DNA of 64,000 bases from Vibrio jasicida CAIM 1864 = LMG 25398 (GCF_000400365.1 NZ_BAOG01000063.1:62001-126000), one strand, 5' to 3'; shown: positions 54,284 through 63,750, numbered from the stretch's first letter. Program-made: numbers and translations. The notes: generated by a model not told the origin, from the sequence alone.

Positions 54284-56254
54284 ATGACGGCTGATGAAAA
54301 AATTCTGATTAAAGCGCCAAGAAGCCATAAGGATGGGCACCTTTTTGAGGTACACGAATCTTCTGCAGATTGGGTAGAACAATACCAACATTTCAAAGGG
54401 GTAACCAAAAGCATCTTAGAACTGCTTAATCTTATTTCACTGCGTGGATTCAGCAGCAAAGATGGATTAGTTTCAACAACAGAAATTGTTGGTGCTACCG
54501 ACGGTCAACTTACGCGTGCTGCATTACAGCAACGTTTACGAGCAGCGGTGAATATTGGTTTATTTACGCAAACACCAGTCCGTTTTGAAGAAGGCCTTGC
54601 TGGTAAAACCATGCTGCATAAGTTCGTAAACCCGAACCAATTAATTTCGGCATTGGGAGCCACCAGCCTGGTGACAGAAAAGGTTCGTCAAAGCGAGAAG
54701 CAAAAGCGTTCCAAAGCGTTAGCACAAACACAAGTGAACAAACGCTTGCTCAATGAGCACGGTCTTAACACACCTCCAATGATGAAAGATGAAGCGGATC
54801 AATTCATCGTATCACCGACCAATTGGGCAGGGATCATTGACCAAGCCCTCGCACCACCTCGTACTCGTAAGAGTTATCAGAAATCGATGGTATCGATCTC
54901 TGGCACCAAAGCCGTGATTGAAACGCGATCTTCTAAAAACATCATGACCGTTGATGATCTGATGACCTTGTTTGCGTTGTTTACGCTTACAGTTCAATAC
55001 CATGATCATCACAAAGATCAGTACCACATGGATGCAGCGCATGTCCCTAACAAGACGCCGTTGTACATTACCGATATTCTGTCTTTGCGTGGCAAAAAAG
55101 ACAGTGGGCCTGCTCGAGATTCTATTCGTGACAGTATTGATCGTATTGAATTTACCGATTTCCAGTTGCATGAACTGACTGGCCGTTGGCTCAGTGAGAA
55201 CATGCCTGAAGGGTTTAAGAGTGATCGTTTCCGGTTTATCGCTCGAACCATTACTGCCTCGGAAGAAGCGCCTACAGAAGGTCTGGATGGTGAGATTCGA
55301 ATCAAACCTAATCTTTACATCTTGGTTTGGGAGCCTTCGTTCTACGAAGAATTGCTCACTCGTGATTACTTCTTCCTATTCCCGCCAGAAATTCTGAAGC
55401 AGCATACGCTGGTATTCCAGATGTACTCATTCTTCCGTAGTCGCCTAGTACGCAAGCATACTGATTGCATGCTGTTGAGCGAGTTAAACCAGAAATTGGC
55501 ACGTAATATCGAATGGCGCCGATTCTCAATGGATTTGATCCGCGAGTTGAAGCGTTTGTCAGACGGCAAGGGGACGGAAGATCTTTTTGTCGTCAATCTT
55601 TGGGGCTATCACCTAACGATCGAAACGATGATCGAGAACGGTAAGGTGATGGATTACCAAATCGACATCAAATGTGATGTCGAAGAGGTCTTACGTTACT
55701 CACGAGCACGTACAACCAACGCTGGTAAGCGCAATATGGCGCCTACACTGCCAAATCCACTTCGCAATGAGATGGTGACAAGGCAGCAGCTAGACGAGCT
55801 CTCAGGCATCATAGACGGCGAATTTGAGCCTATTCAGCGTAAAGCACCGTCCCCTCGTGGCAATTTAGGCCGCCGAGTGAAGCAGAAAAAGCACTTGGTT
55901 GAGATCAATGCTGACGAGATCACCATTACTCTATCCAAATATACCTCTCCAGAGGCTCTAGAACGCAGTGTAACGGCTTTGTCAGCGATGACAGGGCATT
56001 CGTATGCCTCAATCAAAGAAGAGTGTTCTGACTTCATTGAGAAGCTTGATTTCTTGAGAGTAGGGGATGTTCCTCTGCCATACGAGACACTGAGTAAGAC
56101 GGTGGAGCTGTTCAACAGCCAAAATGATGTAAAGCATTTGACCATTGAACGTTTGATTGCGGGCTTGGCCGTTCGTCGGAAGGTATGTCGTCAGATTTTT
56201 GATGGGCACATGGACGAGATGGTATTCAGAGCACTTGATGAAATGGCCATTTAA
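54284..56254 (+). CDS. rctB: Chromosome II replication initiator RctB
   Basis: A 656-residue, Vibrionaceae-specific initiator, close to the about 658 residues of the V. cholerae protein. The start ATG 54284 (MTADEKILIKAPRSHKDGHL) is right after the AT-rich region. RctB contains winged-helix domains that bind Dam-methylated 12-mers and longer inhibitory sites; the recognisable blocks include HDHHKDQYHMDAAHVPNKTP and HTLVFQMYSFFRSRLVRKHT. It would be autoregulated through the adjacent sites. Three more 12-mers lie downstream (56549-56976). Confidence 0.97.
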   Translation: MTADEKILIKAPRSHKDGHLFEVHESSADWVEQYQHFKGVTKSILELLNLISLRGFSSKDGLVSTTEIVGATDGQLTRAALQQRLRAAVNIGLFTQTPVRFEEGLAGKTMLHKFVNPNQLISALGATSLVTEKVRQSEKQKRSKALAQTQVNKRLLNEHGLNTPPMMKDEADQFIVSPTNWAGIIDQALAPPRTRKSYQKSMVSISGTKAVIETRSSKNIMTVDDLMTLFALFTLTVQYHDHHKDQYHMDAAHVPNKTPLYITDILSLRGKKDSGPARDSIRDSIDRIEFTDFQLHELTGRWLSENMPEGFKSDRFRFIARTITASEEAPTEGLDGEIRIKPNLYILVWEPSFYEELLTRDYFFLFPPEILKQHTLVFQMYSFFRSRLVRKHTDCMLLSELNQKLARNIEWRRFSMDLIRELKRLSDGKGTEDLFVVNLWGYHLTIETMIENGKVMDYQIDIKCDVEEVLRYSRARTTNAGKRNMAPTLPNPLRNEMVTRQQLDELSGIIDGEFEPIQRKAPSPRGNLGRRVKQKKHLVEINADEITITLSKYTSPEALERSVTALSAMTGHSYASIKEECSDFIEKLDFLRVGDVPLPYETLSKTVELFNSQNDVKHLTIERLIAGLAVRRKVCRQIFDGHMDEMVFRALDEMAI

Positions 56255-56548
56255 CATGTGTTGGGTCGATGCTTTTTAAGTAATAAGCATGACCAATTGA
56301 TTCAGAATGTAACAATGAATTGCACTGATGGAAATCAGACTTAACTCTTACAAACCACTGACATTGATGATCGGATGGCAGACTAAGATTTATCCCGAAT
56401 AGACAACCTTTTGTCCTTTCTGATGATTAATAGATTGGCTCATATTGTTACATTCATTCTGAATAGACTTCGCGAGTTTCTCCTCAAGAAACTCGCTTTT
56501 TTTTATCTAAAATTCCGCTCAAAACCTAATTTATAGTCATCAACGGCT
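56255..56548. other. Gap after rctB with inverted repeat and terminator
   Basis: About 290 bp. ATTCAGAATG at 56300 and its complement CATTCTGAAT at 56455, each continued by TAACAAT-like arms, make an imperfect inverted repeat with a spacer of about 120 bp. It is followed by a strong terminator at 56472. No gene was found. Confidence 0.5.
56472..56504 (+). terminator. rctB terminator
   Basis: GCGAGTTTCT-CCTCA-AGAAACTCGC followed by eight T residues. Confidence 0.92.
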
Positions 56549-56976
56549 TGATCATTCTTCCGAATTAATGACATAAGCCTTGATCATGCTTCCTTGGTTC
56601 ATTCCAATTCAACGATCGCATCAACGCTACATGCGACTCTATCAAGCAATTCGCTTGTTGTTGCCATTCGCTTTGATCTTGTTGCTGATTGCAAAATTCC
56701 AACGCTAATACCGTTAAATGTTGTAAGCGTTTTAAGCTCCAATCTTTAATCAGAATGTCTGTCATTGGTTGACATGCAGCTTGTTCGAGCTTGGCACTCG
56801 TGTATTGCAAGGTCTGATAGGCTTTTTGATGGTTTTGATACCTGGCATATTGAAATACTCTTAAGCAGCCATCGAGCCAACAAGCGATCGCTTTGCTCTG
56901 CTCGTCAGTCAATTCAGGACCAAACACTGATTCCGGTGCCTGATACAGGATCGCTTCCAATCTTTCAACTTGATCA
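56549..56976. repeat. RctB-type 12-mers downstream of rctB
   Basis: CTTGATCATTCTTCCG (TGATCA at 56549), CTTGATCATGCTTCC (56581) and CTTGATCATGCTTCCGG (56971, within the coding sequence of the 155-residue gene) share the origin 12-mer pattern and the same polarity. Confidence 0.6.
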
Positions 56977-57032
56977 TGCTTCCGGTTTTCGTACCAATCC
57001 GAAATAAGATCTTGCCAAGTATTCAAGTCCAT
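56565..57032 (-). CDS. Hypothetical 155-residue helical protein
   Basis: A soluble protein rich in Gln, Trp and Leu (MDLNTWQDLISDWYENRKHD, EFCNQQQDQSEWQQQANCLI), predicted all-helical, with no domain I recognise. Its ATG overlaps the stop of the upstream ABC ATPase by one base (TAATG), so it is translationally coupled as the last gene of that operon. One RctB-type 12-mer lies in its coding sequence and two straddle its 3' end. Confidence 0.7.
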   Translation of the reverse strand: MDLNTWQDLISDWYENRKHDQVERLEAILYQAPESVFGPELTDEQSKAIACWLDGCLRVFQYARYQNHQKAYQTLQYTSAKLEQAACQPMTDILIKDWSLKRLQHLTVLALEFCNQQQDQSEWQQQANCLIESHVALMRSLNWNEPRKHDQGLCH

Positions 57033-57964
57033 TAAGCTGCCTTAGTCCATTGTTTTACAAAGTGGTTTGGTCCAATTTGATCAAAGTCTTCTACCACAAT
57101 ACTGCTGCGGTTTCGGATCTCATCTGCATTTACTGAATAGTTTGGTTCACTTTCCACGAGATTGCCAAATGGCAGATCAGGATCTGGTACCGCAGAGATC
57201 AATAACTTAGTGTATGGATGCTGCGGATTTTTCAAGATCGCTTGCGTGTCACCCCACTCAACAATCTGGCCCTTATACATCACGGCGGTTTCTTCGGCGA
57301 TGTAATGAGCGGTTGCCAGATCGTGGGTGATGTACAAGAAACCGATGCCCAAGTCTTGTTTCATTCGCTGCATCAGGTTTAACACGCCCAGACGAATTGA
57401 AACGTCCAACATTGATGTTGGTTCATCGGCAAGAATGATTTGGGAGCCTACTGCCAATGCGCGCGCCAAGTTAACGCGCTGACGTTGTCCACCACTCAGT
57501 TCATGTGGGAACTTATTTAATGTTTCTTCTGGTAGCTCCACTAGATCCAAGAGTTCGAGTAGTTTGCCCGGGATCTCTTTGTCGCTTTTAACTTGCTTAT
57601 GAATCTTAAGTGGGCGAGTCAGGTGATGACGAATCGTGTGGGTTGGGTTCAAAGAGCCAAATGGGTCCTGGAACACCATTTGTACCTTGCTGCGATAGTC
57701 CTGAATTTCTGCGCGAGCGGTAATATCGTTGATGTTTTTTCCATTAAAAAGGATTTCACCATCGCTGGCCGGATACACCTTGGTAATTAATCGCGCACAG
57801 GTGCTTTTACCGCAACCTGATTCGCCAACCAGCGCGAGAGTTTTGCCTGCATAAAGGTCAAAGCTCACGCCTTGAAGCGCACGGAAGGTTTCTTCTTTCG
57901 CGAAACCACCACCGACTTTAAATTCTTTGATCACGTTTTTCATTTGGATGATTGGTTCGCTCAT
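57032..57964 (-). CDS. Peptide-type ABC transporter ATPase (DppF/OppF-like)
   Basis: A 310-residue ATPase. Walker A GESGCGKST, Q-loop VQMVFQDPFGSLNPT, signature LSGGQRQ, Walker B IILADEPTSMLD and switch His in YITHDLA are all intact; the C-terminus has the oligopeptide-transporter extension with HPYTKLLISAVPDPD. It overlaps the partner ATPase gene by 4 bp. There is no permease or binding protein in the operon. The upstream Fur box suggests a role in iron or heme-peptide uptake. Confidence 0.87.
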   Translation of the reverse strand: MSEPIIQMKNVIKEFKVGGGFAKEETFRALQGVSFDLYAGKTLALVGESGCGKSTCARLITKVYPASDGEILFNGKNINDITARAEIQDYRSKVQMVFQDPFGSLNPTHTIRHHLTRPLKIHKQVKSDKEIPGKLLELLDLVELPEETLNKFPHELSGGQRQRVNLARALAVGSQIILADEPTSMLDVSIRLGVLNLMQRMKQDLGIGFLYITHDLATAHYIAEETAVMYKGQIVEWGDTQAILKNPQHPYTKLLISAVPDPDLPFGNLVESEPNYSVNADEIRNRSSIVVEDFDQIGPNHFVKQWTKAA

Positions 57965-58815
57965 GATAACGCTCCTTCAGTGGCTGATTCTTTATGCACG
58001 TCGTGGATATTCGGGAATGAAGCCCATAGTTTTTGAGTGTAAGAATGCTGAGGGTTATTGCGAATTTCGTATGAACTGTTTACTTCGACAATCTTACCGT
58101 GACGCATGATGGCTATGCGGTCGCACAACTGGCTCATGAGTGCCAAATCGTGAGTGATAAACAGCACAGAGAAACCGAACTCATCACGCAGTTGATAGAT
58201 TTGCTGTAAGATTTCACGCTGTACCACGACATCAAGCGCTGTGGTTGGCTCATCCATGATGATCATCTTTGGGTTGAGAGAAAGGGCGATGGCAATCACT
58301 AAACGTTGGCGCATGCCCCCGGAGAACTGGTGTGGGTACTCGCCAAGTCGATCGCGGGGAATGTTGACCAAGTCGAGCAACTTTTCTGCGCGGTCCTTGG
58401 CTTGTTCATTGGTCATGCCTTTGTGATGGCGCAGTACGTCGGCAAATTGCTCCTGAATGGTTAATACTGGATTGAGGGAGTTCATGGCACTTTGGAACAC
58501 CATCGCAATCTCGCTCCAACGCAGTGTGTTTAATTCACTGTCGGATAGACTCAGAATATCTTTGCCTTCAAATAGAATTTGGCCTCCTGAGATAAACGCT
58601 GGCGGCTTGTGTAAACGGTTGATAGAGAAAGCAATGGTACTTTTACCACAGCCAGACTCACCAGCGAGGCCAAATATCTCGCCTTTGCCAATATCGAAGC
58701 TTACCGATTTCACTGCGTTAAAGTCGCCGTGATCGGTGATGTAGTCCACACATAAGTCTCTGATCTGGATGACCGGATCAGAGTGGTATGCCTGAATCAG
58801 GTTTATGTCACTCAT
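57961..58815 (-). CDS. Peptide-type ABC transporter ATPase (DppD/OppD-like)
   Basis: A 284-residue ATPase and first gene of the unit. Walker A GESGCGKST, Q-loop AMVFQSAMNSLNP, signature FSGGMRQR, Walker B MIIMDEPTTALD and switch His FITHDLALM are intact. The promoter region carries a near-perfect Fur box (58839-58857), so transcription is likely iron-repressed. Together with the DppF-like partner it would form the ATPase heterodimer of an importer whose membrane parts lie elsewhere. Confidence 0.87.
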   Translation of the reverse strand: MSDINLIQAYHSDPVIQIRDLCVDYITDHGDFNAVKSVSFDIGKGEIFGLAGESGCGKSTIAFSINRLHKPPAFISGGQILFEGKDILSLSDSELNTLRWSEIAMVFQSAMNSLNPVLTIQEQFADVLRHHKGMTNEQAKDRAEKLLDLVNIPRDRLGEYPHQFSGGMRQRLVIAIALSLNPKMIIMDEPTTALDVVVQREILQQIYQLRDEFGFSVLFITHDLALMSQLCDRIAIMRHGKIVEVNSSYEIRNNPQHSYTQKLWASFPNIHDVHKESATEGALS

Positions 58816-59176
58816 AAAAATACCTTACCAATACAAAAGATAATTATTATCATTATCAGGTGTGCGAGTTTTACGAAAGACAGAACCGTCTAATAAGTGA
58901 AGTGACTCGAAAGTTGAGTGTAATAAAAAGAATTTTTTCGGTTATAGAAGTGTGAAGAATCACGGGAAAAATGAGAGCTGGATCAGCTCACTTTTCGTAG
59001 GGGGAATTCTTCAAATTTAATCGCTAAAACTGTGGTTTGCAAAAACTAAATGATGAATCTATTAACGAGTTGATGAAAGGTCGGGAGGGGTCACATTTCC
59101 CCACTGTTTTTCTTACCTCTGCATTGGGGGTTTGCTATAGATTACCCATCGAAAACATGGTGTGTTCGGAGGAAAT
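58816..59176. other. Divergent promoter region with Fur box
   Basis: 361 bp between the ABC ATPase gene (-) and the 65-residue ORF (+). Besides the Fur box at 58839, no other gene or terminator is visible. GGAGG at 59168-59172 is the SD of the latter ORF. Confidence 0.5.
58839..58857 (-). promoter_or_regulatory. Fur box
   Basis: Read on the minus strand, GATAATGATAATAATTATC differs from the 19-bp consensus GATAATGATAATCATTATC at one position. It lies 24-42 bp upstream of the DppD-like ATG. Confidence 0.85.
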
Positions 59177-59374
59177 ATGTCCATTAATTCTATCGACCAT
59201 GAAGAGATGAGCAACATCGCTCACAAATGGGAACTCCCAGAAGAAGAATCCGTTGTGAGACCTGAGAAAATCGTGAAGTCAGCAGAAGCAAGACGACGCA
59301 TTGAAGCACTTCGTGAAATCCGTGAAAGCGGTTTGAGCATCGAAGAAGCAAGGGAACTTGGCTTGATTCACTAA
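59177..59374 (+). CDS. Hypothetical 65-residue protein
   Basis: MSINSIDHEEMSNIAHKWEL, then an acidic stretch and a helical C-terminus (ARRRIEALREIRESGLSIEE). It starts at ATG 59177 behind a perfect SD (GGAGG). The C-terminal ARRRIE helix resembles the small PA3496-type putative envelope-integrity proteins, but the match is short. It ends before a terminator at 59403, so it is a monocistronic unit. Confidence 0.65.
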   Translation: MSINSIDHEEMSNIAHKWELPEEESVVRPEKIVKSAEARRRIEALREIRESGLSIEEARELGLIH

Positions 59375-59402
59375 TTCTCGCACTACGGTAATACCAATCA
59401 TG

Positions 59403-59437
59403 GGGTAGTCATAAGACTGCCCTTTTCATTTTTTGTT
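59403..59437 (+). terminator. Intrinsic terminator
   Basis: GGGTAGTC-ATAA-GACTGCCC (one G-T pair) followed by a T-rich tract. Confidence 0.7.
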
Positions 59438-59541
59438 TTACAACCAATTGTTTGACTTTCTCCTACAGCGTTACTAAAGATTATATCAATAGCAATATGC
59501 TTTTTGTTGACTATTAAAACAGCAACGTCAGGAGTACGATT

Positions 59542-60600
59542 ATGGTTGATCAGATCCTTTTCTATGAGCCCGATGAATCTCACGGCTTTCTTTCTAATTT
59601 CTGTCATGCCCCGATTCAAGTCTCAGCTCAATCTTGGCCCACCAGCGAACACTACTACCAAGCCCAAAAGTTCAACGACCTCAAACTGCAAAGTAAAATC
59701 CAATCAGCGAAGACGCCTGATGAAGCTTTCGCCCTCAGTCGTCAATATCAACACTTCGTGCGTGAAGACTGGGATGACGACAAACTCTCTGTGATGGCGT
59801 TTGTTGTGCGTGAGAAGTTTTTGCAAAACCCTCAGCTTGCCAAACAGTTGATGCAGACAGGAAACGCCTGTCTTACCGAACATTCACACAAAGATGCCTT
59901 CTGGGGCGATGGCGGTGATGGCTCTGGTGAAAACCATTTAGGGGAGATTCTGATGAACGTACGTGCTGAATTAAAACATATCGAGCCCAGCAGCTTGGTG
60001 AGGTTTATTGATAAAGCCAAATTACCGACTCAGTGGGGCACGTTTGTAATGTACGGTTTTATCGAGAACGCGACAGGGAAAGAACATCTCGCCTTGGTGT
60101 ATGGCGACCCTACAAACACTAAAGCGCCGCTGATTCGCCTGCATTCAGAATGCTTAACTGGTGATGCGCTGTTCAGTACGCGTTGTGATTGCGGCTTCCA
60201 GCTTAACCGTGCATTGCAAAACATTGTCGAAGAAGGCTGCGGTGTGTTGCTTTATCTGCGCCAAGAGGGTAGGGGGATTGGCTTAATCAACAAGATTCGT
60301 GCGTATCACTTGCAAGACGAAGGCGCAGACACGGTCGAAGCCAATGAACGTCTTGGCTTTGCCGCAGATATGCGTGACTACGCGTTTTGCAAAGGGATGC
60401 TGGAGCATCTTGGTATTGGTGAAGTAAGGTTGATGACCAACAACCCACGTAAGCTTGCAGCGTTGAAAAAGGTCGATATCAAAGTTGTTGAGCGGGTGCC
60501 ACTGCAAGAGGGCAATAACCCAAACAACCAACACTACTTACAAACCAAAGCCAATAAGCTCGGCCATATGTTCGATCCCAAATTTGTCGAACAAGATTAA
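59542..60600 (+). CDS. ribA: NADAR N-glycosidase / GTP cyclohydrolase II fusion
   Basis: A 352-residue fusion. Residues 1-150 are a NADAR (YbiA/DUF1768) domain ([52 protein letters not shown]). Residues 160-352 are GTP cyclohydrolase [22 protein letters not shown] with the Zn-binding Cys residues, and [11 protein letters not shown]. The GCH2 part opens GTP to begin riboflavin synthesis; the NADAR part hydrolyses damaged or overflowing riboflavin intermediates. The same fusion is described in V. vulnificus. SD CAGGAG precedes the ATG. Confidence 0.93.
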   Translation: MVDQILFYEPDESHGFLSNFCHAPIQVSAQSWPTSEHYYQAQKFNDLKLQSKIQSAKTPDEAFALSRQYQHFVREDWDDDKLSVMAFVVREKFLQNPQLAKQLMQTGNACLTEHSHKDAFWGDGGDGSGENHLGEILMNVRAELKHIEPSSLVRFIDKAKLPTQWGTFVMYGFIENATGKEHLALVYGDPTNTKAPLIRLHSECLTGDALFSTRCDCGFQLNRALQNIVEEGCGVLLYLRQEGRGIGLINKIRAYHLQDEGADTVEANERLGFAADMRDYAFCKGMLEHLGIGEVRLMTNNPRKLAALKKVDIKVVERVPLQEGNNPNNQHYLQTKANKLGHMFDPKFVEQD

Positions 60601-60640
60601 GCGCTCGAACAAGATTAATCACAGAGAAGATATAAAAATG

Positions 60641-60674
60641 AAACCGCCAGCTTCGATAAGCTGGCGGTTTTTTC
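60641..60674. terminator. Bidirectional terminator
   Basis: AAACCGCCAGCTT-CGAT-AAGCTGGCGGTTT with T/A tails; serves the ribA-type gene and the converging binding protein. Confidence 0.92.
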
Positions 60675-60696
60675 ATGATTGGTTAGGTATGAGTGG

Positions 60697-61452
60697 TTAG
60701 ATGTATTTTTTGATGATGTTGTCGATTTGCCCCGAACTTTTGAGCTCTGCTAGGCGCTTATTGATGAAGCTCTGTACTTCCGGCTTCATGTTCGGAGAGA
60801 AGGCTAGATAGATAGAGTAATCTGGGATCACATTACTAAAAGATTGGATCTGGAAATCGCTCATCGGAAGCTCTAAACGTTTGATGTTGTATACCACCCG
60901 CGATTCCATTTCAACAAATGCGGTATCGCCAGGGGTTCTTTGCAGAACTCGATACGCTGCATCGTAATCTTTGACGCGCATTTCATTCACGGTGCCGTTA
61001 TCAAAAAACGGGCTGAGGTTTGGGTAATCAAAGCCGAGTAGAAGTACGATTGAGCGGCCTTGCATGTGCTCCATATCGCTGAATTTAAATGGTGCTTTAC
61101 TGCTGGAAACCAATACATGTTTTACAGTGTAAATAGGTTGCTCTGACAAATTTTCTGATTGTACCTTGCCCCAATTTGGGCTGCCGTAAGTCACCCAATT
61201 CTCTTCTCCGCCCGCTTCCAAAACGGAGAGCATGCGTTTAAACGGATAAGTATGGTATTTCACTTCATAATTGGACTCGGCAAAAATTTCACTGACGATG
61301 TCCGTCACAATTCCGGAATGTTGTTCACCCTGTTGTTCTATTTGAAATGGTCTGGCTTGTTCAGAAATCACGTAGTAGTTCACTTCACTTGCCATACTGT
61401 GCGTGCTTAGGGCTATGAAACTAAAGCCCAATGTCCGTAAGAGTCCTTTCAT
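60697..61452 (-). CDS. Periplasmic solute-binding protein (SBP_bac_3 type)
   Basis: A 251-residue secreted binding protein; the signal peptide is MKGLLRTLGFSFIALSTHSM, ending in ASMA-type cleavage before SEVNYYVISE. The mature part has the bilobal amino-acid-binding fold (IVTDIVSEIFAESNYEVKYH, TPGDTAFVEMESRVVYNIKR). It is divergent from a hybrid sensor kinase (68 bp between the starts) and no transporter is nearby, so it more likely feeds a signal to the kinase than a permease. ATG 61452 was chosen from the AGG-like SD. A parS2 site is inside the gene. Confidence 0.8.
   Translation of the reverse strand: MKGLLRTLGFSFIALSTHSMASEVNYYVISEQARPFQIEQQGEQHSGIVTDIVSEIFAESNYEVKYHTYPFKRMLSVLEAGGEENWVTYGSPNWGKVQSENLSEQPIYTVKHVLVSSSKAPFKFSDMEHMQGRSIVLLLGFDYPNLSPFFDNGTVNEMRVKDYDAAYRVLQRTPGDTAFVEMESRVVYNIKRLELPMSDFQIQSFSNVIPDYSIYLAFSPNMKPEVQSFINKRLAELKSSGQIDNIIKKYI
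61121..61133. other. parS2 site (in binding-protein gene)
   Basis: TTTACAGTGTAAA, exact consensus match inside the SBP coding sequence and the most distal site on the rctB side. Confidence 0.75.
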
Positions 61453-61520
61453 CCTAACCTCGATTATTGTCGTGACCAGACTATATTTATAGTAGCGCAA
61501 GATTAAGGGAGTAATTTCAT

Positions 61521-63449
61521 ATGGAAAAAAAAGAGCGAACTCAACGTCGGTTTAGCATCGGCAACCAGCTTATGTTGGCGATTTTTGCGTTGAGTTTTAT
61601 CTTTACCGTGATTATCTCTTCTTTGAGTTTGTATCGTGATTTCAATGATGACCTTGCTCGTTTAGATATGGAGTTGAAGCAGGTTGAAACCAGCTACTTG
61701 TCTGGTTTTTCTGCCAGCTTATGGGTGGAAGATCGAGAGCTATTATTGACACAGGCTGAAGGGGCGATGCGTTTACCTTCGGTCGACTATTTACTCATTG
61801 CTACGCCGGATGAAGTGATCGTGGAATTAGGATCGCCATTAGGATCCGACAGTATCAAGCGCCAGTGGCCATTACAGTATGACATGGGCGTCAAAACTTA
61901 TGATCTTGCAGAGGTTACGGTGCAATCGGATCTGAGTCCGATCTACCAAGGATTATGGCAAACTTTCTTTTTCCTTGTGATCGCCGAGGCGATCAAGATC
62001 TTCTTGCTCATTCTTGGGGTGCTTTGGGTTACCTTTCGTTTGATGGTGAAACCATTGCAATTACTCTCTGGAGCGGTGAGCGATTTCAGTGGCGGGCATG
62101 TGCCAAGCAAATTGCAACTGCCTCAGCGTTGGTTCTTTGATGAAGTAGGGTTATTAGAACACAAATATAATCGAAGCGTTGAACGAGTTCGTGAACACCA
62201 AAGTGAAATTGAAGACGCACGTGAAAAAGCCGAAGTGGCCAATCGCAAGAAGAGTGAATTCCTTGCCACAATGAGTCACGAAATACGTACGCCGATGAAC
62301 GGTATCATTGGAGTTGCATCATTACTCGGTGATACTAAGTTAGATGATCAGCAGCACGAATATGTCGACATCATCAACAGTTCATCCGGCTCACTAATGG
62401 TGATCATCGATGATATTCTTGATTTCTCCAAGATTGAAGCGGGTAAGATCGAACTCGAAGCGGCGACCTACAATCTGCTGCAGTTGCTTAATGAAGTCGG
62501 CAGCTTGCACACAGTAAAAGCACAGCAAAAACATTTACAGTTAGTGTGCGATATTGATCCGCAACTGCCGTCTGAGGTGGAAGGGGATGTTGGCCGACTG
62601 AAGCAAGTCTTGAGTAACTTACTCAGCAACGCCGTGAAATTTACAGAACGAGGCCACGTGAAACTAATGGTTTCCCTTGTGAGCAAAGAAGATAAGCTCG
62701 CACAAGTGCACTTTCGAGTTGTGGACTCTGGGATCGGTATCGCCAAAGAAAACCAGCAAGCGGTGTTTGAGAAGTTTCAGCAAGCAGATGGCAGCACCAC
62801 ACGTAAATATGGCGGCACTGGATTAGGATTAGCCATTTGTGCGAAGTTAGTTGAAGTGATGGGAGGGCAAATTCGTCTCACGAGTGAGCCCGGACTTGGT
62901 AGTTGTTTTGAGTTCACCATTCCTTTGATTGTCGTCAGTGATAAGCCTATCTCTCCGAGCACGCCCAACATTCCCAATATTCTCGACTTTCCGAACGGAG
63001 AAAGTAAAACGCAGAGCGTGCCTTCCTCCCCAAGAGATGAAAGTAAACCTTGGATACTAGTGGTCGAAGATACGGCTGTGAATCAGAAAGTTGTACGCAT
63101 CATGTTGGAAAAATTGGGTATGCAAGTCAGTGTGGCTGAGCACGGTGAAGAAGCGTTAGAACTATGCGAAGCAAACCATTTTGATCTCATTCTCATGGAC
63201 TGTCAGATGCCCGTCATGGATGGCTTTATTGCCACAGAAAATATTAGACAGATGAGCGAATGGGGCAAACAAGTGCCAATCATTGCTTTGAGTGCGAATG
63301 TCATCAAAGAAGACCAAAAACGTTGTTTTGATGTCGGAATGAATGAATTTGTCTCTAAGCCTGTGACGAAGGAGCGGTTGCAGCAAATTTTTGAGCAGCA
63401 CTTACCACAAGAGCTGCAAACTCGGGATAAACCTAAAGAAGCAACTTGA
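61521..63449 (+). CDS. Hybrid sensor histidine kinase / response regulator
   Basis: A 642-residue inner-membrane kinase. Transmembrane 1 at about residues 18-38, a short periplasmic part, transmembrane 2 at about 145-170, a coiled coil, HisKA ([20 protein letters not shown], His phosphoacceptor), HATPase ([32 protein letters not shown]) and a C-terminal receiver ([10 protein letters not shown], phospho-Asp in [13 protein letters not shown], Lys in FVSKPVT). No HPt domain is fused. It is divergent from the SBP gene, which may provide its ligand. Confidence 0.9.
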   Translation: MEKKERTQRRFSIGNQLMLAIFALSFIFTVIISSLSLYRDFNDDLARLDMELKQVETSYLSGFSASLWVEDRELLLTQAEGAMRLPSVDYLLIATPDEVIVELGSPLGSDSIKRQWPLQYDMGVKTYDLAEVTVQSDLSPIYQGLWQTFFFLVIAEAIKIFLLILGVLWVTFRLMVKPLQLLSGAVSDFSGGHVPSKLQLPQRWFFDEVGLLEHKYNRSVERVREHQSEIEDAREKAEVANRKKSEFLATMSHEIRTPMNGIIGVASLLGDTKLDDQQHEYVDIINSSSGSLMVIIDDILDFSKIEAGKIELEAATYNLLQLLNEVGSLHTVKAQQKHLQLVCDIDPQLPSEVEGDVGRLKQVLSNLLSNAVKFTERGHVKLMVSLVSKEDKLAQVHFRVVDSGIGIAKENQQAVFEKFQQADGSTTRKYGGTGLGLAICAKLVEVMGGQIRLTSEPGLGSCFEFTIPLIVVSDKPISPSTPNIPNILDFPNGESKTQSVPSSPRDESKPWILVVEDTAVNQKVVRIMLEKLGMQVSVAEHGEEALELCEANHFDLILMDCQMPVMDGFIATENIRQMSEWGKQVPIIALSANVIKEDQKRCFDVGMNEFVSKPVTKERLQQIFEQHLPQELQTRDKPKEAT

Positions 63450-63540
63450 AATTGATCAAGATAAGCGCGTTTCTATTCTTAAATGGTAATTCTGTATGTT
63501 ATAGTGCGCGGCTAGTATTTAAAGTACCTTGAGGCTGTGA

Positions 63541-63750
63541 ATGTCGTTCAATCTATCCTTGTTGCCGCCTAACGAGAAAAATAAAATCGAACTTGATAAA
63601 CAAGCGTCGTTTTTAGTTTGGAAACTCAAAGAGGCCAAATCTGGTCCTGAGGCGATAGAAGAACAATTGTCTAAGATTAACGACGCTGGCGAAAAAGTGT
63701 TTTTTCAACAGGCAGTCGATAAGTACAAACGAGTAATGGGTGTCGCGTAA
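63541..63750 (+). CDS. DUF3283-like small protein
   Basis: A 69-residue soluble helical protein (MSFNLSLLPPNEKNKIELDK, FLVWKLKEAKSGPEAIEEQL). The size and the NLSLLPPxEKN opening match the Vibrio-centred DUF3283 family as I recall it; function unknown. It is flanked downstream by a hairpin GCGGTAA / TTACCGC (63762-63781) that lacks a T-run, so read-through to the next gene is possible. Confidence 0.7.
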   Translation: MSFNLSLLPPNEKNKIELDKQASFLVWKLKEAKSGPEAIEEQLSKINDAGEKVFFQQAVDKYKRVMGVA

